A DNA stretch of 64,000 nucleotides from an uncultured Aquimarina sp. (GTDB taxonomy: Bacteria; Bacteroidota; Bacteroidia; Flavobacteriales; Flavobacteriaceae): contig CANMKK010000002.1 of assembly GCA_947498455.1 (NCBI GenBank), forward strand, positions 219,529 to 283,528, given 5' to 3'. Below, piece by piece: positions 33,550 through 43,772 of this stretch. Both the position numbers and the translations under genes were made by a program. How positions within the stretch are numbered: position 1 is the stretch's first letter; every line of letters begins with the position of its first letter. The notes below the pieces were generated by a model. The model was not told the origin of the DNA. It did not search any database and was given only the letters and a program-made list of their open reading frames with translations.

Positions 33550-34776
33550 ATGATGAAAATTAAAAGTTTATATATTACCATAATTCTAGTTTCGGTAATG
33601 GGAGTAACAAGTTGTTCCAATACTGGCAAAAGCGAAGTTTCAGAATCGAATGCGTCTAGTGATACGCCAAAAGATCATGGAGACGAAGACAAGCACGGAC
33701 ATGGAGATGAGCATGGAGAAGAACTCACGCTAACCCAAAAACAAATTGATCTTTTAGGTATTAAAATAGATACGATTCCAAAACGAAATATGAATGGTTT
33801 TATTCAGGTAAATGGACAACTAGGTGTCCCGCCACAGAATGAAGCAATTGTTACGACAATTTTGGGAGCAAATGTTACTAATATAAAGGTTATAGAAGGA
33901 GATGAAGTGCGCAAAGGGCAGATACTTGCATATATTAGCCATCCAGATATTATTACATTACAAACGGATTACCTGCAAACATATAACAAACTTACTTTTT
34001 TAGAACAGGATTATAACCGTCAAAAGAAATTATATGATGCTGGGGTAGGTTCTGGGAGGGATTATCAACAAGCGAAATCGGCTTTTTCGAGTGCTAAAGG
34101 ACTGGTAAAAGGATATGAAAGTCAGTTACAGTTACTAGGTTTGTCGGCTAAAAGTGTACGAGAAGGAGCTATTGCAGAAGTAGCTCCAGTTCGCAGTCCA
34201 ATACATGGATTTGTAGAAAAAGTAAAGGTCAAATCGGGGCAGTATGTACAACCCCAAACACCATTAGTCGAAATTGTCAATACAGAGCATATCCATGCCG
34301 ATTTAATGGTTTTCGAAAAAGATATTAGTAAAGTAAAAAATGGGCAGTTAGTAAAATTCCATATAGAAGCATTAGGAGGTAAAGAACTTACAGCAAAAAT
34401 TTATTCCGTAGGAAAGTCTTTTGAAGAAGGTCCAAAAGCGTTACATGTCCATGCCGAAATTAAAAATAAAGACACCAATTTAGTTCCCGGAATGTATGTG
34501 AGTGCACGTATTATTACCGAAAAAAATGTAGAGCAAGCCCTACCAGAAGAAGCAATTTTTCAAGAAGGGGAGATGTACTACATATTTACTGCTAAAAAAG
34601 GGGATGGTAACTTGTGGGAATTTACACCAAAAGAAGTCATCACAAAATCCACTAGTAATGGGTATATCTCTTTTGATTTTAAGGAAGATATCAGGAAAAA
34701 TGTGTTAGTTGCTCAAAGCGGAGCCTATTATTTAATTGCAGAAATGAAAAAAAGCGAAGCCGAGCATTCCCATTAA
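33550..34776 (+). CDS. RND periplasmic adaptor (CusB/CzcB-like) lipoprotein
   Basis: The 408-aa protein has a lipoprotein signal ending GVTSC. A His/Asp/Glu-rich segment (DHGDEDKHGHGDEHGEE, about 43-59) probably binds metal. The adaptor hairpin and barrel domains follow: ILAYISHPDIITLQTDY, VRSPIHGFVEKVKVKSGQYVQP, NLVPGMYVSARI. It ends in a His-containing EAEHSH tail. It bridges the inner pump to the outer-membrane channel, which here is fused to the pump. Same operon as the pump. Confidence 0.9.
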   Translation: MMKIKSLYITIILVSVMGVTSCSNTGKSEVSESNASSDTPKDHGDEDKHGHGDEHGEELTLTQKQIDLLGIKIDTIPKRNMNGFIQVNGQLGVPPQNEAIVTTILGANVTNIKVIEGDEVRKGQILAYISHPDIITLQTDYLQTYNKLTFLEQDYNRQKKLYDAGVGSGRDYQQAKSAFSSAKGLVKGYESQLQLLGLSAKSVREGAIAEVAPVRSPIHGFVEKVKVKSGQYVQPQTPLVEIVNTEHIHADLMVFEKDISKVKNGQLVKFHIEALGGKELTAKIYSVGKSFEEGPKALHVHAEIKNKDTNLVPGMYVSARIITEKNVEQALPEEAIFQEGEMYYIFTAKKGDGNLWEFTPKEVITKSTSNGYISFDFKEDIRKNVLVAQSGAYYLIAEMKKSEAEHSH

Positions 34777-34802
34777 TCCATATTGTGGAGTATAGTAAAC
34801 TA

Positions 34803-34867
34803 CCTCGGGGCAAGCCCACGTGGCATTCGTTGGAAATATATTTTCAATTTCGAGGCAAGCCTCGGGG
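34803..34867. repeat. GC-rich palindromic repeat (CGAGGC-AA-GCCTCG)
   Basis: CCTCGGGGCAAGCC at 34803-34816 recurs in altered form as CGAGGCAAGCCTCGGGG at 34851-34867, where CGAGGC and GCCTCG pair around AA. The composition is unlike the surrounding AT-rich DNA, so this may be a dispersed element or a repair/REP-like repeat. Confidence 0.45.
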
Positions 34868-34897
34868 TATTAAACCCTTTGGCGGTGCCAATAAATC

Positions 34898-34946
34898 AGA
34901 CCAGTCTAGTTTCTAAAACATGACTGGTCTAAAACTTATTTTTTTT
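34898..34946 (+). terminator. Possible terminator after the metal-efflux operon
   Basis: AGACCAGTC at 34898-34906 pairs with GACTGGTCT at 34922-34930; a T run follows after eight more bases. The rest of the gene-free stretch to 35089 is AT-rich with AGTATTAAGT repeats. Confidence 0.45.
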
Positions 34947-35089
34947 AAAAGAAGTCATCATAAAATCTATTGGTTATGTATGGAGTATTAAGTAGTGAGT
35001 AAAGAGTATTAAGTATTAAGTGAAAATAAGTAGTTAGATAATTAATCACAGTGTCTTTGTAAATCAGAAACTCACAGACTCAGAAACCT

Positions 35090-36832
35090 TTATGCATCAT
35101 TTTCCTGTTGATTAAAGTCCTTAATAAAACGAGAAGGGGTAATGCCTGTGTGTTTTTTAAAAATTTTCGAAAAAGAAGAAGCATTTGAGTAGCCTATGTC
35201 CTTAGCAATAGCATCAAGAGAATGTTTTTGGAATGAAGGATTTACTTTTAATTCTTTTATAAAATATTGAATTCTTAGTTGGGTGGTATATTCTTTAAAG
35301 GAACTTTTTTTATGAAAATTTATTACTTTAGAGATATAGGAAGTATTACTATTTAATTCTTGTGCAATAAATTTTAGATTAAAATCTAGTTTTAAAAAAC
35401 ACTTTTCTTTTTCCAATCGATGCAAACCCGTGAGTATATTTTGGACAATAGTATCACTTATATCAATTTCTAGAGTATTAAGAGAAGCAGATTTCGGTAT
35501 AGGAGGAGAGAGGATAGAATCTCCAGAAAGAGTTTCCTGTTTTATGTCTTCTTGTTTTGTTTCCTCCTTTTGAGGTATATTATTAGAATGAGGTACTATT
35601 TTCTTTTTCTTTGTGTAGTAATGAAATAAGAAGATGGTTAAAATGATAATAGAAGAGACCAAAGCACCATAGAGAAACCACTTGTTTTTCTTTTTGCTGA
35701 TGAGAGCTTGATTTTTCTTTTTAATTTGTTTTAAACGTATAAGGTTAAGTTTTTCTATCCCGTTAAATTTTAAAACATCTATTTTTTTTACTTCTGATAG
35801 CGCCAAGGAAGAATGAAAGAGAGCCTTATCCAAATCGTTATTCTTATTGTAGGCTTTAGCCAAAATAGAATGCACTTTTAAGCGATGGATGGTCTTTTTG
35901 GGGAATAGTGTATTCTTTTCCAGAAATTGATTCCCATAATAAATAGTAGAATCCGAATGGTTCAAGTGATAAAATGCCTCCGCCTTATATAGATCTATTT
36001 CTTGATTTGTAAAATGCTTTTCCTCTGAGAGTTTTATTTTTGATGCAGTTTGCAGATGTAATAGGGCGAGATCAAATTGTTTTTCATTCAGTGCAATTAT
36101 CCCCTTTTTTATCTCATATATCTTTTGCGTATGCTTTTTCTGAGATTTTATTTTTACAGCAGAATTATAATAATTGTGATAGGATACTTTTGCTGAGTCC
36201 AGCAAATCTTTTTTTAATGATTTTTCGTATAATTTTAGATAAGAATCTCCTAATGATATATAGATACTAGGATAAAGTAATTCATCACTATATCCTTTTG
36301 ACAAGGGAAAAATTTCTCTAAATAAATAAATTGCTTTCTGATATTGTTCTAGTTCTAAGTGTATTAATGCAGATTGGTAGAGTGGAGGTATTCTATATGC
36401 TTCGGAATACTCTGGGTATTGAGTATTTAAAATTAGGCTTTCTGAAATATGCTCCAGCGCTTCGACGTAGTTGCCTAAGCACTTTTCGGCATAGACCAAA
36501 CGTCCCAAGGTTTTGGTTTTTAAGTAAAAAAAGCAACTGTCATTTAAGGAAGAAGCTTCTCGATCTATTCTTTTTAATATTTCCTTGCATAACATTTTAG
36601 AAGAATTACACTCTCTTTTAAAATATATCCCATTAGCTTCAAGGGCCAATGCATTCATATATTCACAAGAAGAGTTTGCAGTAGATTGCATTTTTTTGAT
36701 ACAAAAAAGCATACTATCAGTATTCACTCGGGAATGCTTCCTTGTCTCATTATACCAATAAGAATAGGGTTTATTATTCTGTTGAGTATACCCACAAAAA
36801 GACAGTAATAAAAACAATGAGAAGAATTTCAT
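35090..36832 (-). CDS. AraC-family regulator with TPR sensor and one membrane helix
   Basis: From the ATG at 36832 the protein is 580 aa with a signal-like leader (MKFFSLFLLLSFCGYTQ). A longer frame to 36946 exists but its first 38 residues look untranslated. The periplasmic part is TPR-like (HISESLILNTQ, IYLFREIFPLSKG). A membrane helix WFLYGALVSSIIILTIFLF follows, then a charged linker. The AraC helix-turn-helix DNA-binding domain is at the C terminus (FIAQELNSNTSYISKVINFH and DAIAKDIGYSNASSFSKIFKKHTG). This one-component layout is common in Bacteroidota. It is divergent from the giant secreted-protein operon and may control it. Confidence 0.85.
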   Translation of the reverse strand: MKFFSLFLLLSFCGYTQQNNKPYSYWYNETRKHSRVNTDSMLFCIKKMQSTANSSCEYMNALALEANGIYFKRECNSSKMLCKEILKRIDREASSLNDSCFFYLKTKTLGRLVYAEKCLGNYVEALEHISESLILNTQYPEYSEAYRIPPLYQSALIHLELEQYQKAIYLFREIFPLSKGYSDELLYPSIYISLGDSYLKLYEKSLKKDLLDSAKVSYHNYYNSAVKIKSQKKHTQKIYEIKKGIIALNEKQFDLALLHLQTASKIKLSEEKHFTNQEIDLYKAEAFYHLNHSDSTIYYGNQFLEKNTLFPKKTIHRLKVHSILAKAYNKNNDLDKALFHSSLALSEVKKIDVLKFNGIEKLNLIRLKQIKKKNQALISKKKNKWFLYGALVSSIIILTIFLFHYYTKKKKIVPHSNNIPQKEETKQEDIKQETLSGDSILSPPIPKSASLNTLEIDISDTIVQNILTGLHRLEKEKCFLKLDFNLKFIAQELNSNTSYISKVINFHKKSSFKEYTTQLRIQYFIKELKVNPSFQKHSLDAIAKDIGYSNASSFSKIFKKHTGITPSRFIKDFNQQENDA

Positions 36833-37004
36833 TAAGAGGCAGTAATTTTTATGGCAAAAATAGAGTAATAAGATGTTTTTAACATAAATTTTTAGTACTG
36901 ATTTGTAGAGAATTGTAGGGAATGGAATAAAAATGAGATATACCATTCATATAATTTTTTTAAACGTAACAACATGTAAATCAATGATTTATTTGATTGA
37001 TTAT

Positions 37005-37026
37005 ATGTCCGTTTATAAATGGACAT
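37005..37026. promoter_or_regulatory. Operator-like palindrome between the AraC gene and the RHS operon
   Basis: A 22-bp near-perfect palindrome: arms ATGTCC and GGACAT around GTTTATAAAT, with a single mismatched pair. It is 173 bp upstream of the AraC-type gene and 288 bp before the 2134-aa gene. The rest of the 36833-37313 gap is AT-rich, with ATTATAAA/AATTATAACG repeats and no convincing gene; a 60-aa frame at 36892-37074 looks spurious. Confidence 0.5.
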
Positions 37027-37313
37027 GATATCTTTTTTTTTCGAAATAAGAGACTTCATAAGTTTGCACTTCATTGTAATAGTTTAATTGGGGAACTATT
37101 AAGAATTGTAAAGGAAAAATAATAAACCTGCACGTCTTTTAATCTAAGGAACCTTTATAAGGTCATCCACTTCTTCAGTCAAAATTTTATCAAGTTCAAG
37201 TAATAAAGTAGTAGCACAATTATAAAAAATAGACATTATAGTTGTGGAATTATAACGGAGAGAATACAAATAAAGTATCAGCATAATTATAAAGCGATAA
37301 CACAATTAGTGAT

Positions 37314-40300
37314 ATGATCAATACCATACGAAAAAGTCGGGTAACAAAAATAGTAGCAAGTTATTTGGCTGTACAAATGATCGTACAGTTAACACAACCA
37401 ATACAATTATGGGCGCTTACAAGTGGCCCATCACAACCAGAGTTTAATTCTTTTACCCCGATAGGTACTTCGGATATGGTAAATCTGTCCTCAGGTGATT
37501 TTAATTACAATATTCCTATTATGGATGTAGGAGGATATCCCTTAAACCTGGCATATGATTCTGGAGTAACCATGGATCAGGAGGCTAGCTGGGTAGGATT
37601 AGGTTGGAATCTTAATGTAGGTCAGATCAATCGACAAGTTCGCGGAATCCCGGATGATTTTAAGGGGGATGAGATGATCTATGAAAATAACATGCGGGAT
37701 AATGTTACTGTAGGAGTCGGTGTAGAGATTGATCCTCAGATTTTTGGAGTAGAAAACCCTGATTTAGTAAAGGAATCAAAACTGGATCTCAAAGTAGGAG
37801 CGAATTTGCGGTATAATAATTATACGGGAATTTCTTTTAAGCCTTCTTTTGGACTATCCTATGAATTATCAGATAACTTAAGTGTCGGAGTACGAGCGGA
37901 ATCATCAGCCACTGATGGGGTAACAATTTCACCAAATATTAGTGCTAAATCCCGTTTAAAAAACTTACAAAATGCTGCGATTGATGGATCATTAAATTTA
38001 GGAATTTCCTATAATTCCAATAAAGGACTATCAGATTTTAGTTTATCAGGAGGGTTTAGTGCAACCAATAGCTATCAGGTAAAAAGGAAAAATAAAGCGG
38101 GAGAGATGAAAACGGTTAATAAAACCAATAGTTTTTCTCTTGCCGGAAGTGGTAGTATGTCTTTTTTAAATACTACGTTGACACCCAGAAAGCGTACCGC
38201 TTTTAGGGATATTGCCGGAACTTTATCCGTATCTCTGGGGCCTGATTTTTGGGGCTTCGATGCCGAGGCAGAAATATCTGCTACCGGTTCTGTGCAGCAG
38301 ATTAAGGATAAGTTTAAAAAAGAAAAGGCGTATGGATATGAATTCACAGGATTTGCTACGCCCCACGATATACTAGATTACAATCGGGAAAAAGATCAAT
38401 TAATCAGTAAAACCACTTTGGCCCTACCTACGACCAGTTATACCTACGATTTGTACACCGTACAAGGTCACGGAACAGGAGGGATGTTCCGTCCGTTTCG
38501 GAGTCAGGTAGGACAAATCAATGACGAGTTTGTACAAGACGAGAGTGCGAGCTTTAGTTTAGGAGTAGAAATAGAACCAGGATCAGGATTCCATACAGGC
38601 CTTAACTTTACCCATGCACCTTCTAGAAGTAGTACCGGAGTATGGGACACCAAGGCATTACAACATTTTAAGCAAACCAGAGAAGACAAAAAAGAATCTG
38701 GTGATAAATTGGATTATGACCCTGTGTATTTTAAGTATGTAGGAGAACCAAGCGTAGATCAGGATCAGAATCTTTTTAATACACTGGGAGGGTATGATCC
38801 TATAGTCCTTACTATTGGAGGTAGTAAAAAAGGTTTTAATAAATATGCAGATAATAAGTTTAGAAAAAAGACATATGATGCAAATGGGGTTGCTAGATAT
38901 GAACCATTACCACAATTCTCTGACAAATTCAAAAGAGAACATAGAGATATCAGTAATCAAAATGTGCAGAAAATCAGTGTTATTGAGTTGGATGGCTACT
39001 ATGATAAGGAATATGTTTCTAAAATAATAAAACAACCGGGAAGAAAAGGACATCATACAGCAGAGATCAGAGCGATACAAGGAAATGGAAGCATGTATGT
39101 ATTTGGGGAGACCGCTTACAACACCCTAAAAAAAGAAGTGACCTTTGCCACAGATAGTCAGAAATATAACTGTGCAACAGGGATTGTAAAATACGGATCA
39201 AACGAAAATACAAAAGAAAACCGTAGTGGAATTGATCACTTTTTTAATGCCACACATACTCCTGCTTATGCACATACTTATGTATTATCATCTGTTTTAT
39301 CATCGGATTATGAGGATATCAAGGGAGATGGCCCTACGGATGATGACTTGGGGAGTTATACCAAGTTTATGTATACCACTCTTAATGATTATAAATGGAG
39401 AATTCCATATGGCAATAGAGAAGCGTCCTATAATGCAGGAATAAATACAAACCCATCAGATCAGAAAGGGAGTTATCTCTATGGAGAAAAGGAACTAAAA
39501 TATATCGAGAAAATAGAAACCAAAACTCATATTGCCATTTTTGATCTATCCAAAAGAAAAGATGGAAGAGGAGTAACCGACGAAAATGGAGGAGGATCCA
39601 GTGTAAGTCAATCTATGTATAAGATCGATAAAATACGGTTGTACTCTAAGCCAGAGTATAAAAAGTATGAAACAGAGTTAGAGGATGATATAACTGATAA
39701 TGATCCTTCACCAGCAGAGGTATCACCTATAAAAACGGCTCATTTTATATATGATTATTCGCAGTGCCAGGGCATTGGAAACAATCTGGGAGGAGTATTG
39801 GATGCTCATGAGTTGGATTATATAGATAAAGAAGGAGATGTAAAGAATAAAGGAAAACTCACCCTAAAGAAAGTATACTTTACTTATAGGGATTCTAATA
39901 TGGGAAAATATACTCCTTATGAGTTTAATTACGATGGATTTAACCCTAATTATCACTTAAAGTCGTATGACGTATGGGGGAATTATAAACCCGTAGTCGA
40001 AGATGCCGTTTCGGTAGTAACCAATGCAGATGGAACGATTTCTATACATGAAAATGATCTGGGGAATAAAACATTTTGTAATACAGAAGATACAAGTACT
40101 ACACCCGAGTTTCCTTTTGTACAGCAACAGAGCAGAGAACTACAAAATCAATATGCAGCTGCCTGGATGCTAACTTCTATTGATTTACCATCCGGAGGAC
40201 GAATGAATGTACAATATGAGAGTGATGATTATCAATATGTACAGGATAGAGAAGCCTTACAGATGTTTAAGGTAGTAGGAGCAGGAGGTGCCGTAGCACC

Positions 40301-43300
40301 CAATAATCCAGAATCGAATCCAGAGCTTTATAAATTTGAGCAAGATGGGGTGAGGTATAGTGAAGCTAAATATCTATATGTAAAACTTCCTGATGAAACT
40401 GACGAGAAAATAGATTTTAAAAAGAAATACCTAAAAGGTATTGAAAAGAAACCCATCTACTTTAGGTTTTTACTGAATATGACCAAAACAGGGGCTTATA
40501 CAACAAAAAGTCAAAACTTTGATTATGTGACGGGCTATTTTAAGAGGGATGGAAATGTAAACGTTTTTGGTAAAAACGGAAGTGTATATGCCGCAATTCC
40601 TATGGAATTTTCTAAGATGGAAGGAGGCGTAATGGGAGGAGATCTTGTAAACCCTATTTCCAAAGCAGGATGGCATTTTGGACGACAGTATCTCAATGGT
40701 TGGGTCTATGGATTGAATATGGATGCCCGAAGTCAGAGTGTGGTAGATATTGTGAAGAAAGTAATCAGTAGTTTTAAAAATATAACAGAAATTTTTTCTG
40801 GCCCTAATGGAAAACTACGAAGCAATGAATTTTTATGTGCCCAGCGATTTGTACCAGAAAAATCCTGGATCAGATTATCAACTCCAAAACCCTATAAATT
40901 AGGAGGAGGAGTTCGGGTCAAAAAACTGACGATGCTGGATCAATGGGGAGAGATGCTCGATGTACCAGATAGCAAACAACAAAAATATACCAAAGAGTTT
41001 GGACAGACGTATTCCTATACGCAAGAAGATGGTAGTTCTAGTGGCGTTGCTACTTACGAACCCGCTGGTAGTAAAGAAAATCCCTTTGTAGAACCTTTTT
41101 ATAATAAAGGAGATCGATTGGTCGCACCAAGAGAAGTCAGTTATGTAGAAAAACCCTTTGGAGAATCCTTTTTCCCGGGAGCCACAGTAACCTATAGCAG
41201 GGTTACGGTGAGTAACCTCTCCAGAGAGGGAATTACCAAGCATGCTACAGGAAAAGTAGTTACCGAACATTTTACCTCTAAGGACTACCCTGTAAAAGTA
41301 GATTATACCGATATCGATAGCCCTAGTAATTATGCCACTAATGAGGATCAGGTATTAGGTAATTTGATCAAATCTATTTTTGGTGCACCTGTACATGTCA
41401 AAAAAGAATATACCTTATCTCAGGGCTTTGCTATACATACCAATGATATGAATGGAAAAACGCGTATGCAGAAGGTATATGCCGAAGGACAAGACAAGCC
41501 AATTTCATCGGTGGAATATAAGTATAGTACACAAGAAGGTGATATCAGTCGATTACATAACACCATACCCGTTATTCATAGCAATGGAACCATAGAAGAT
41601 CGACAGGTAGGGGTAGACTATGATGTGGTAACTGATTTTAGAGAAAGCTATTCTAATTCGCAGACATTAGGAATTAAAGCCAATCTTGTCGTATTGATCA
41701 TTGGAATTTTTCCGATACCCATCCCTAGTGCATTTCCATCTTCTACGACTATAGAACATATAGCGCATACGACTATGACCACCAAGGTCATCCATACCAC
41801 AGCAATTATGAAAGAAAAAATTGCTACGGATCTGGGGTCTAAAGTGTCTACTATTAATAAGGCATGGGATGCTCAGACAGGACAAGTACTATTGACCAAG
41901 ACCATCAATGAATTTGATGATGCATATTACAATTTCAATTTCCCGGCATATTGGGCATATAAAGACATGGGACATGCCGCTACCAATATGGGAATTACAG
42001 GGACGTTAAAACCATCCGGATCTTATTTTATAATGAATGAAGCCAAGAAGTATTTTACGTTGGGAGATGAGCTAATGGTGCGGTATAAAGATGGACAGGC
42101 CAAACTAAAAAAGCGACTGTGGGTAGTAGGATTTAATGATACAGAAAATGGAGTGTTGTTAATGAACCGAAGCGGTAGTATTGTCAATAAAGAACAGGGA
42201 CCTGCTATTTCTGGAGATGCACAGTTTAAGATCATTCGTTCGGGATACCGTAACCAGCAATCGGCAAGTATGGCATCTATTACGATGATGAAAAATCCAC
42301 TTCCGGCAAAAGACAGTAATGGAAAATATCTAGGTAATATAGATACCAATACATTTACTCTTAATGCTGCTGCCACAGAGGCAGAGAACCAACGGATCGT
42401 AAATGCTAGCGCAGTAGCGTATGAAGATTTCTGGAACTGCCAGTGTGAGAGTGAACTGCCTTTTGTACCACAAGATTTAGAAGCAGAACAATTAAAGGAT
42501 ATTTCGGCAGAAGACTATCCGTTTGAGCAACCTTTTAACCCATATGTGTACAATGCCAAGGGCGAATGGAGGGCAAAACGTTCCTATGCCTATCTAACCG
42601 AAAGAGATCAGGTGCATCAGGGAGCAACTACGAAGGCAAATACCAGAAGAGAAGGATATTTCAAAGAATTCACACCGTATTATGCATTGGTAGATAAACA
42701 ATGGAAGCAATCAGAGAGCGAGCAACAAGGTAATGAAGAGAACAAGCACTGGACCTTTGCCAGTGAGGTAACACAGTACAGTCCATTTGGTGCTGAGGTG
42801 GAGAATAAGGATGCTTTGGATAGATACTCTGCAGCACAGTATGGATACAATTATACACTGCCAATAGCCGTAGGATCTAATACCCGCTATAGAGATATGG
42901 GAATGGATAGTTTTGAGGATTATACCTATGATAATGTCAATGAAGCACATTTCAATTTCAAAAAATCCATAGATAGTGATGGTTTCGAGGGAATTAAGAT
43001 ATCGGATCAATATGCACATACAGGTAGAAACAGTGTCGTAGTACCAGCTAACGAACAAGCACATATAGAACGTAATTTGATCGGAGAGTTACCGAAAGAT
43101 GTAGATTACGATAATGACAGACGACCTGATGAAGAAGACAATTGCCCATACGTATACAATAGTAGCCAATACGATTATGATGATGATGGGATAGGAGATG
43201 CCTGTGATGATGATCCGATACCAGTGATTACTTCTAAACGAATTCTAAGAGGACGATATTGGGTAGATCATAGAAATGCGGATAATGGACATAGCGGACA

Positions 43301-43718
43301 ATATTTTTATTGTAACGGTAGAAGGTTAGAGATTACAATCCAAGGAAAACCTAATGATGTGGTGCCTTATGCAGTAAATACGATACACTATGAACGATAT
43401 GGATTTGGAGTATTTGTGAATGGAAGACTCACCGTGGGAACTGATTTTGCACGTACGTTTGATTCTGATGAAACTTCACATATTAAATTAGATATCACTG
43501 GTAAAGCGGTCGTAAATATAGACCTAGGTGTTGTAAAAAGTGGATTTTGGAAAAGAGACAGGTATGCCAGTTTCATCTTCTACCTTAAGCATAAAAAACA
43601 TGGAAATATGTTATATGATTGGCAAACGGGAACCTATCAAAAAACATCTTTAGGTCATAAAACTAAAAGAAGCAGATGTGGTGGATATAGTGGAATTTGG
43701 GATGCATATCCTTGGTAA
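37314..43718 (+). CDS. Giant secreted SpvB/RHS-like protein, first gene of the RHS operon
   Basis: The 2134-aa protein has an unusual N-terminal hydrophobic leader (IVASYLAVQMIVQLTQPIQLWA). An SpvB-like start follows (about 42-125, SSGDFNYNIPIMDVGGYPLNLAYDSG and VGLGWNLNVGQINRQVRG) as in Tc/RHS toxin proteins. Long beta-rich repeat regions come next. A thrombospondin-type-3-like calcium motif lies near 1925-1962 (DYDNDRRPDEEDNCPYVYNS, DDDGIGDACDDDP). No T9SS sorting domain is seen. Together with the two large genes downstream it makes a typical Bacteroidota RHS operon. Function beyond surface exposure is unknown. Confidence 0.7.
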   Translation: MINTIRKSRVTKIVASYLAVQMIVQLTQPIQLWALTSGPSQPEFNSFTPIGTSDMVNLSSGDFNYNIPIMDVGGYPLNLAYDSGVTMDQEASWVGLGWNLNVGQINRQVRGIPDDFKGDEMIYENNMRDNVTVGVGVEIDPQIFGVENPDLVKESKLDLKVGANLRYNNYTGISFKPSFGLSYELSDNLSVGVRAESSATDGVTISPNISAKSRLKNLQNAAIDGSLNLGISYNSNKGLSDFSLSGGFSATNSYQVKRKNKAGEMKTVNKTNSFSLAGSGSMSFLNTTLTPRKRTAFRDIAGTLSVSLGPDFWGFDAEAEISATGSVQQIKDKFKKEKAYGYEFTGFATPHDILDYNREKDQLISKTTLALPTTSYTYDLYTVQGHGTGGMFRPFRSQVGQINDEFVQDESASFSLGVEIEPGSGFHTGLNFTHAPSRSSTGVWDTKALQHFKQTREDKKESGDKLDYDPVYFKYVGEPSVDQDQNLFNTLGGYDPIVLTIGGSKKGFNKYADNKFRKKTYDANGVARYEPLPQFSDKFKREHRDISNQNVQKISVIELDGYYDKEYVSKIIKQPGRKGHHTAEIRAIQGNGSMYVFGETAYNTLKKEVTFATDSQKYNCATGIVKYGSNENTKENRSGIDHFFNATHTPAYAHTYVLSSVLSSDYEDIKGDGPTDDDLGSYTKFMYTTLNDYKWRIPYGNREASYNAGINTNPSDQKGSYLYGEKELKYIEKIETKTHIAIFDLSKRKDGRGVTDENGGGSSVSQSMYKIDKIRLYSKPEYKKYETELEDDITDNDPSPAEVSPIKTAHFIYDYSQCQGIGNNLGGVLDAHELDYIDKEGDVKNKGKLTLKKVYFTYRDSNMGKYTPYEFNYDGFNPNYHLKSYDVWGNYKPVVEDAVSVVTNADGTISIHENDLGNKTFCNTEDTSTTPEFPFVQQQSRELQNQYAAAWMLTSIDLPSGGRMNVQYESDDYQYVQDREALQMFKVVGAGGAVAPNNPESNPELYKFEQDGVRYSEAKYLYVKLPDETDEKIDFKKKYLKGIEKKPIYFRFLLNMTKTGAYTTKSQNFDYVTGYFKRDGNVNVFGKNGSVYAAIPMEFSKMEGGVMGGDLVNPISKAGWHFGRQYLNGWVYGLNMDARSQSVVDIVKKVISSFKNITEIFSGPNGKLRSNEFLCAQRFVPEKSWIRLSTPKPYKLGGGVRVKKLTMLDQWGEMLDVPDSKQQKYTKEFGQTYSYTQEDGSSSGVATYEPAGSKENPFVEPFYNKGDRLVAPREVSYVEKPFGESFFPGATVTYSRVTVSNLSREGITKHATGKVVTEHFTSKDYPVKVDYTDIDSPSNYATNEDQVLGNLIKSIFGAPVHVKKEYTLSQGFAIHTNDMNGKTRMQKVYAEGQDKPISSVEYKYSTQEGDISRLHNTIPVIHSNGTIEDRQVGVDYDVVTDFRESYSNSQTLGIKANLVVLIIGIFPIPIPSAFPSSTTIEHIAHTTMTTKVIHTTAIMKEKIATDLGSKVSTINKAWDAQTGQVLLTKTINEFDDAYYNFNFPAYWAYKDMGHAATNMGITGTLKPSGSYFIMNEAKKYFTLGDELMVRYKDGQAKLKKRLWVVGFNDTENGVLLMNRSGSIVNKEQGPAISGDAQFKIIRSGYRNQQSASMASITMMKNPLPAKDSNGKYLGNIDTNTFTLNAAATEAENQRIVNASAVAYEDFWNCQCESELPFVPQDLEAEQLKDISAEDYPFEQPFNPYVYNAKGEWRAKRSYAYLTERDQVHQGATTKANTRREGYFKEFTPYYALVDKQWKQSESEQQGNEENKHWTFASEVTQYSPFGAEVENKDALDRYSAAQYGYNYTLPIAVGSNTRYRDMGMDSFEDYTYDNVNEAHFNFKKSIDSDGFEGIKISDQYAHTGRNSVVVPANEQAHIERNLIGELPKDVDYDNDRRPDEEDNCPYVYNSSQYDYDDDGIGDACDDDPIPVITSKRILRGRYWVDHRNADNGHSGQYFYCNGRRLEITIQGKPNDVVPYAVNTIHYERYGFGVFVNGRLTVGTDFARTFDSDETSHIKLDITGKAVVNIDLGVVKSGFWKRDRYASFIFYLKHKKHGNMLYDWQTGTYQKTSLGHKTKRSRCGGYSGIWDAYPW

Positions 43719-43772
43719 TAATCGATAGTTATACAGTAGGAAATAAATAGTCAATAAGAAAACATTTTTTAA

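Noticed and set aside
36833..36946. The longer start of the AraC-type protein at 36946
   Set aside because: The extra 38 residues are rich in Ile, Leu and Tyr and do not resemble an N terminus. The ATG at 36832 gives a clean signal-like sequence.
36892..37074. A 60-aa open frame on the minus strand
   Set aside because: It has no recognisable motif and overlaps the regulatory gap with the palindrome.
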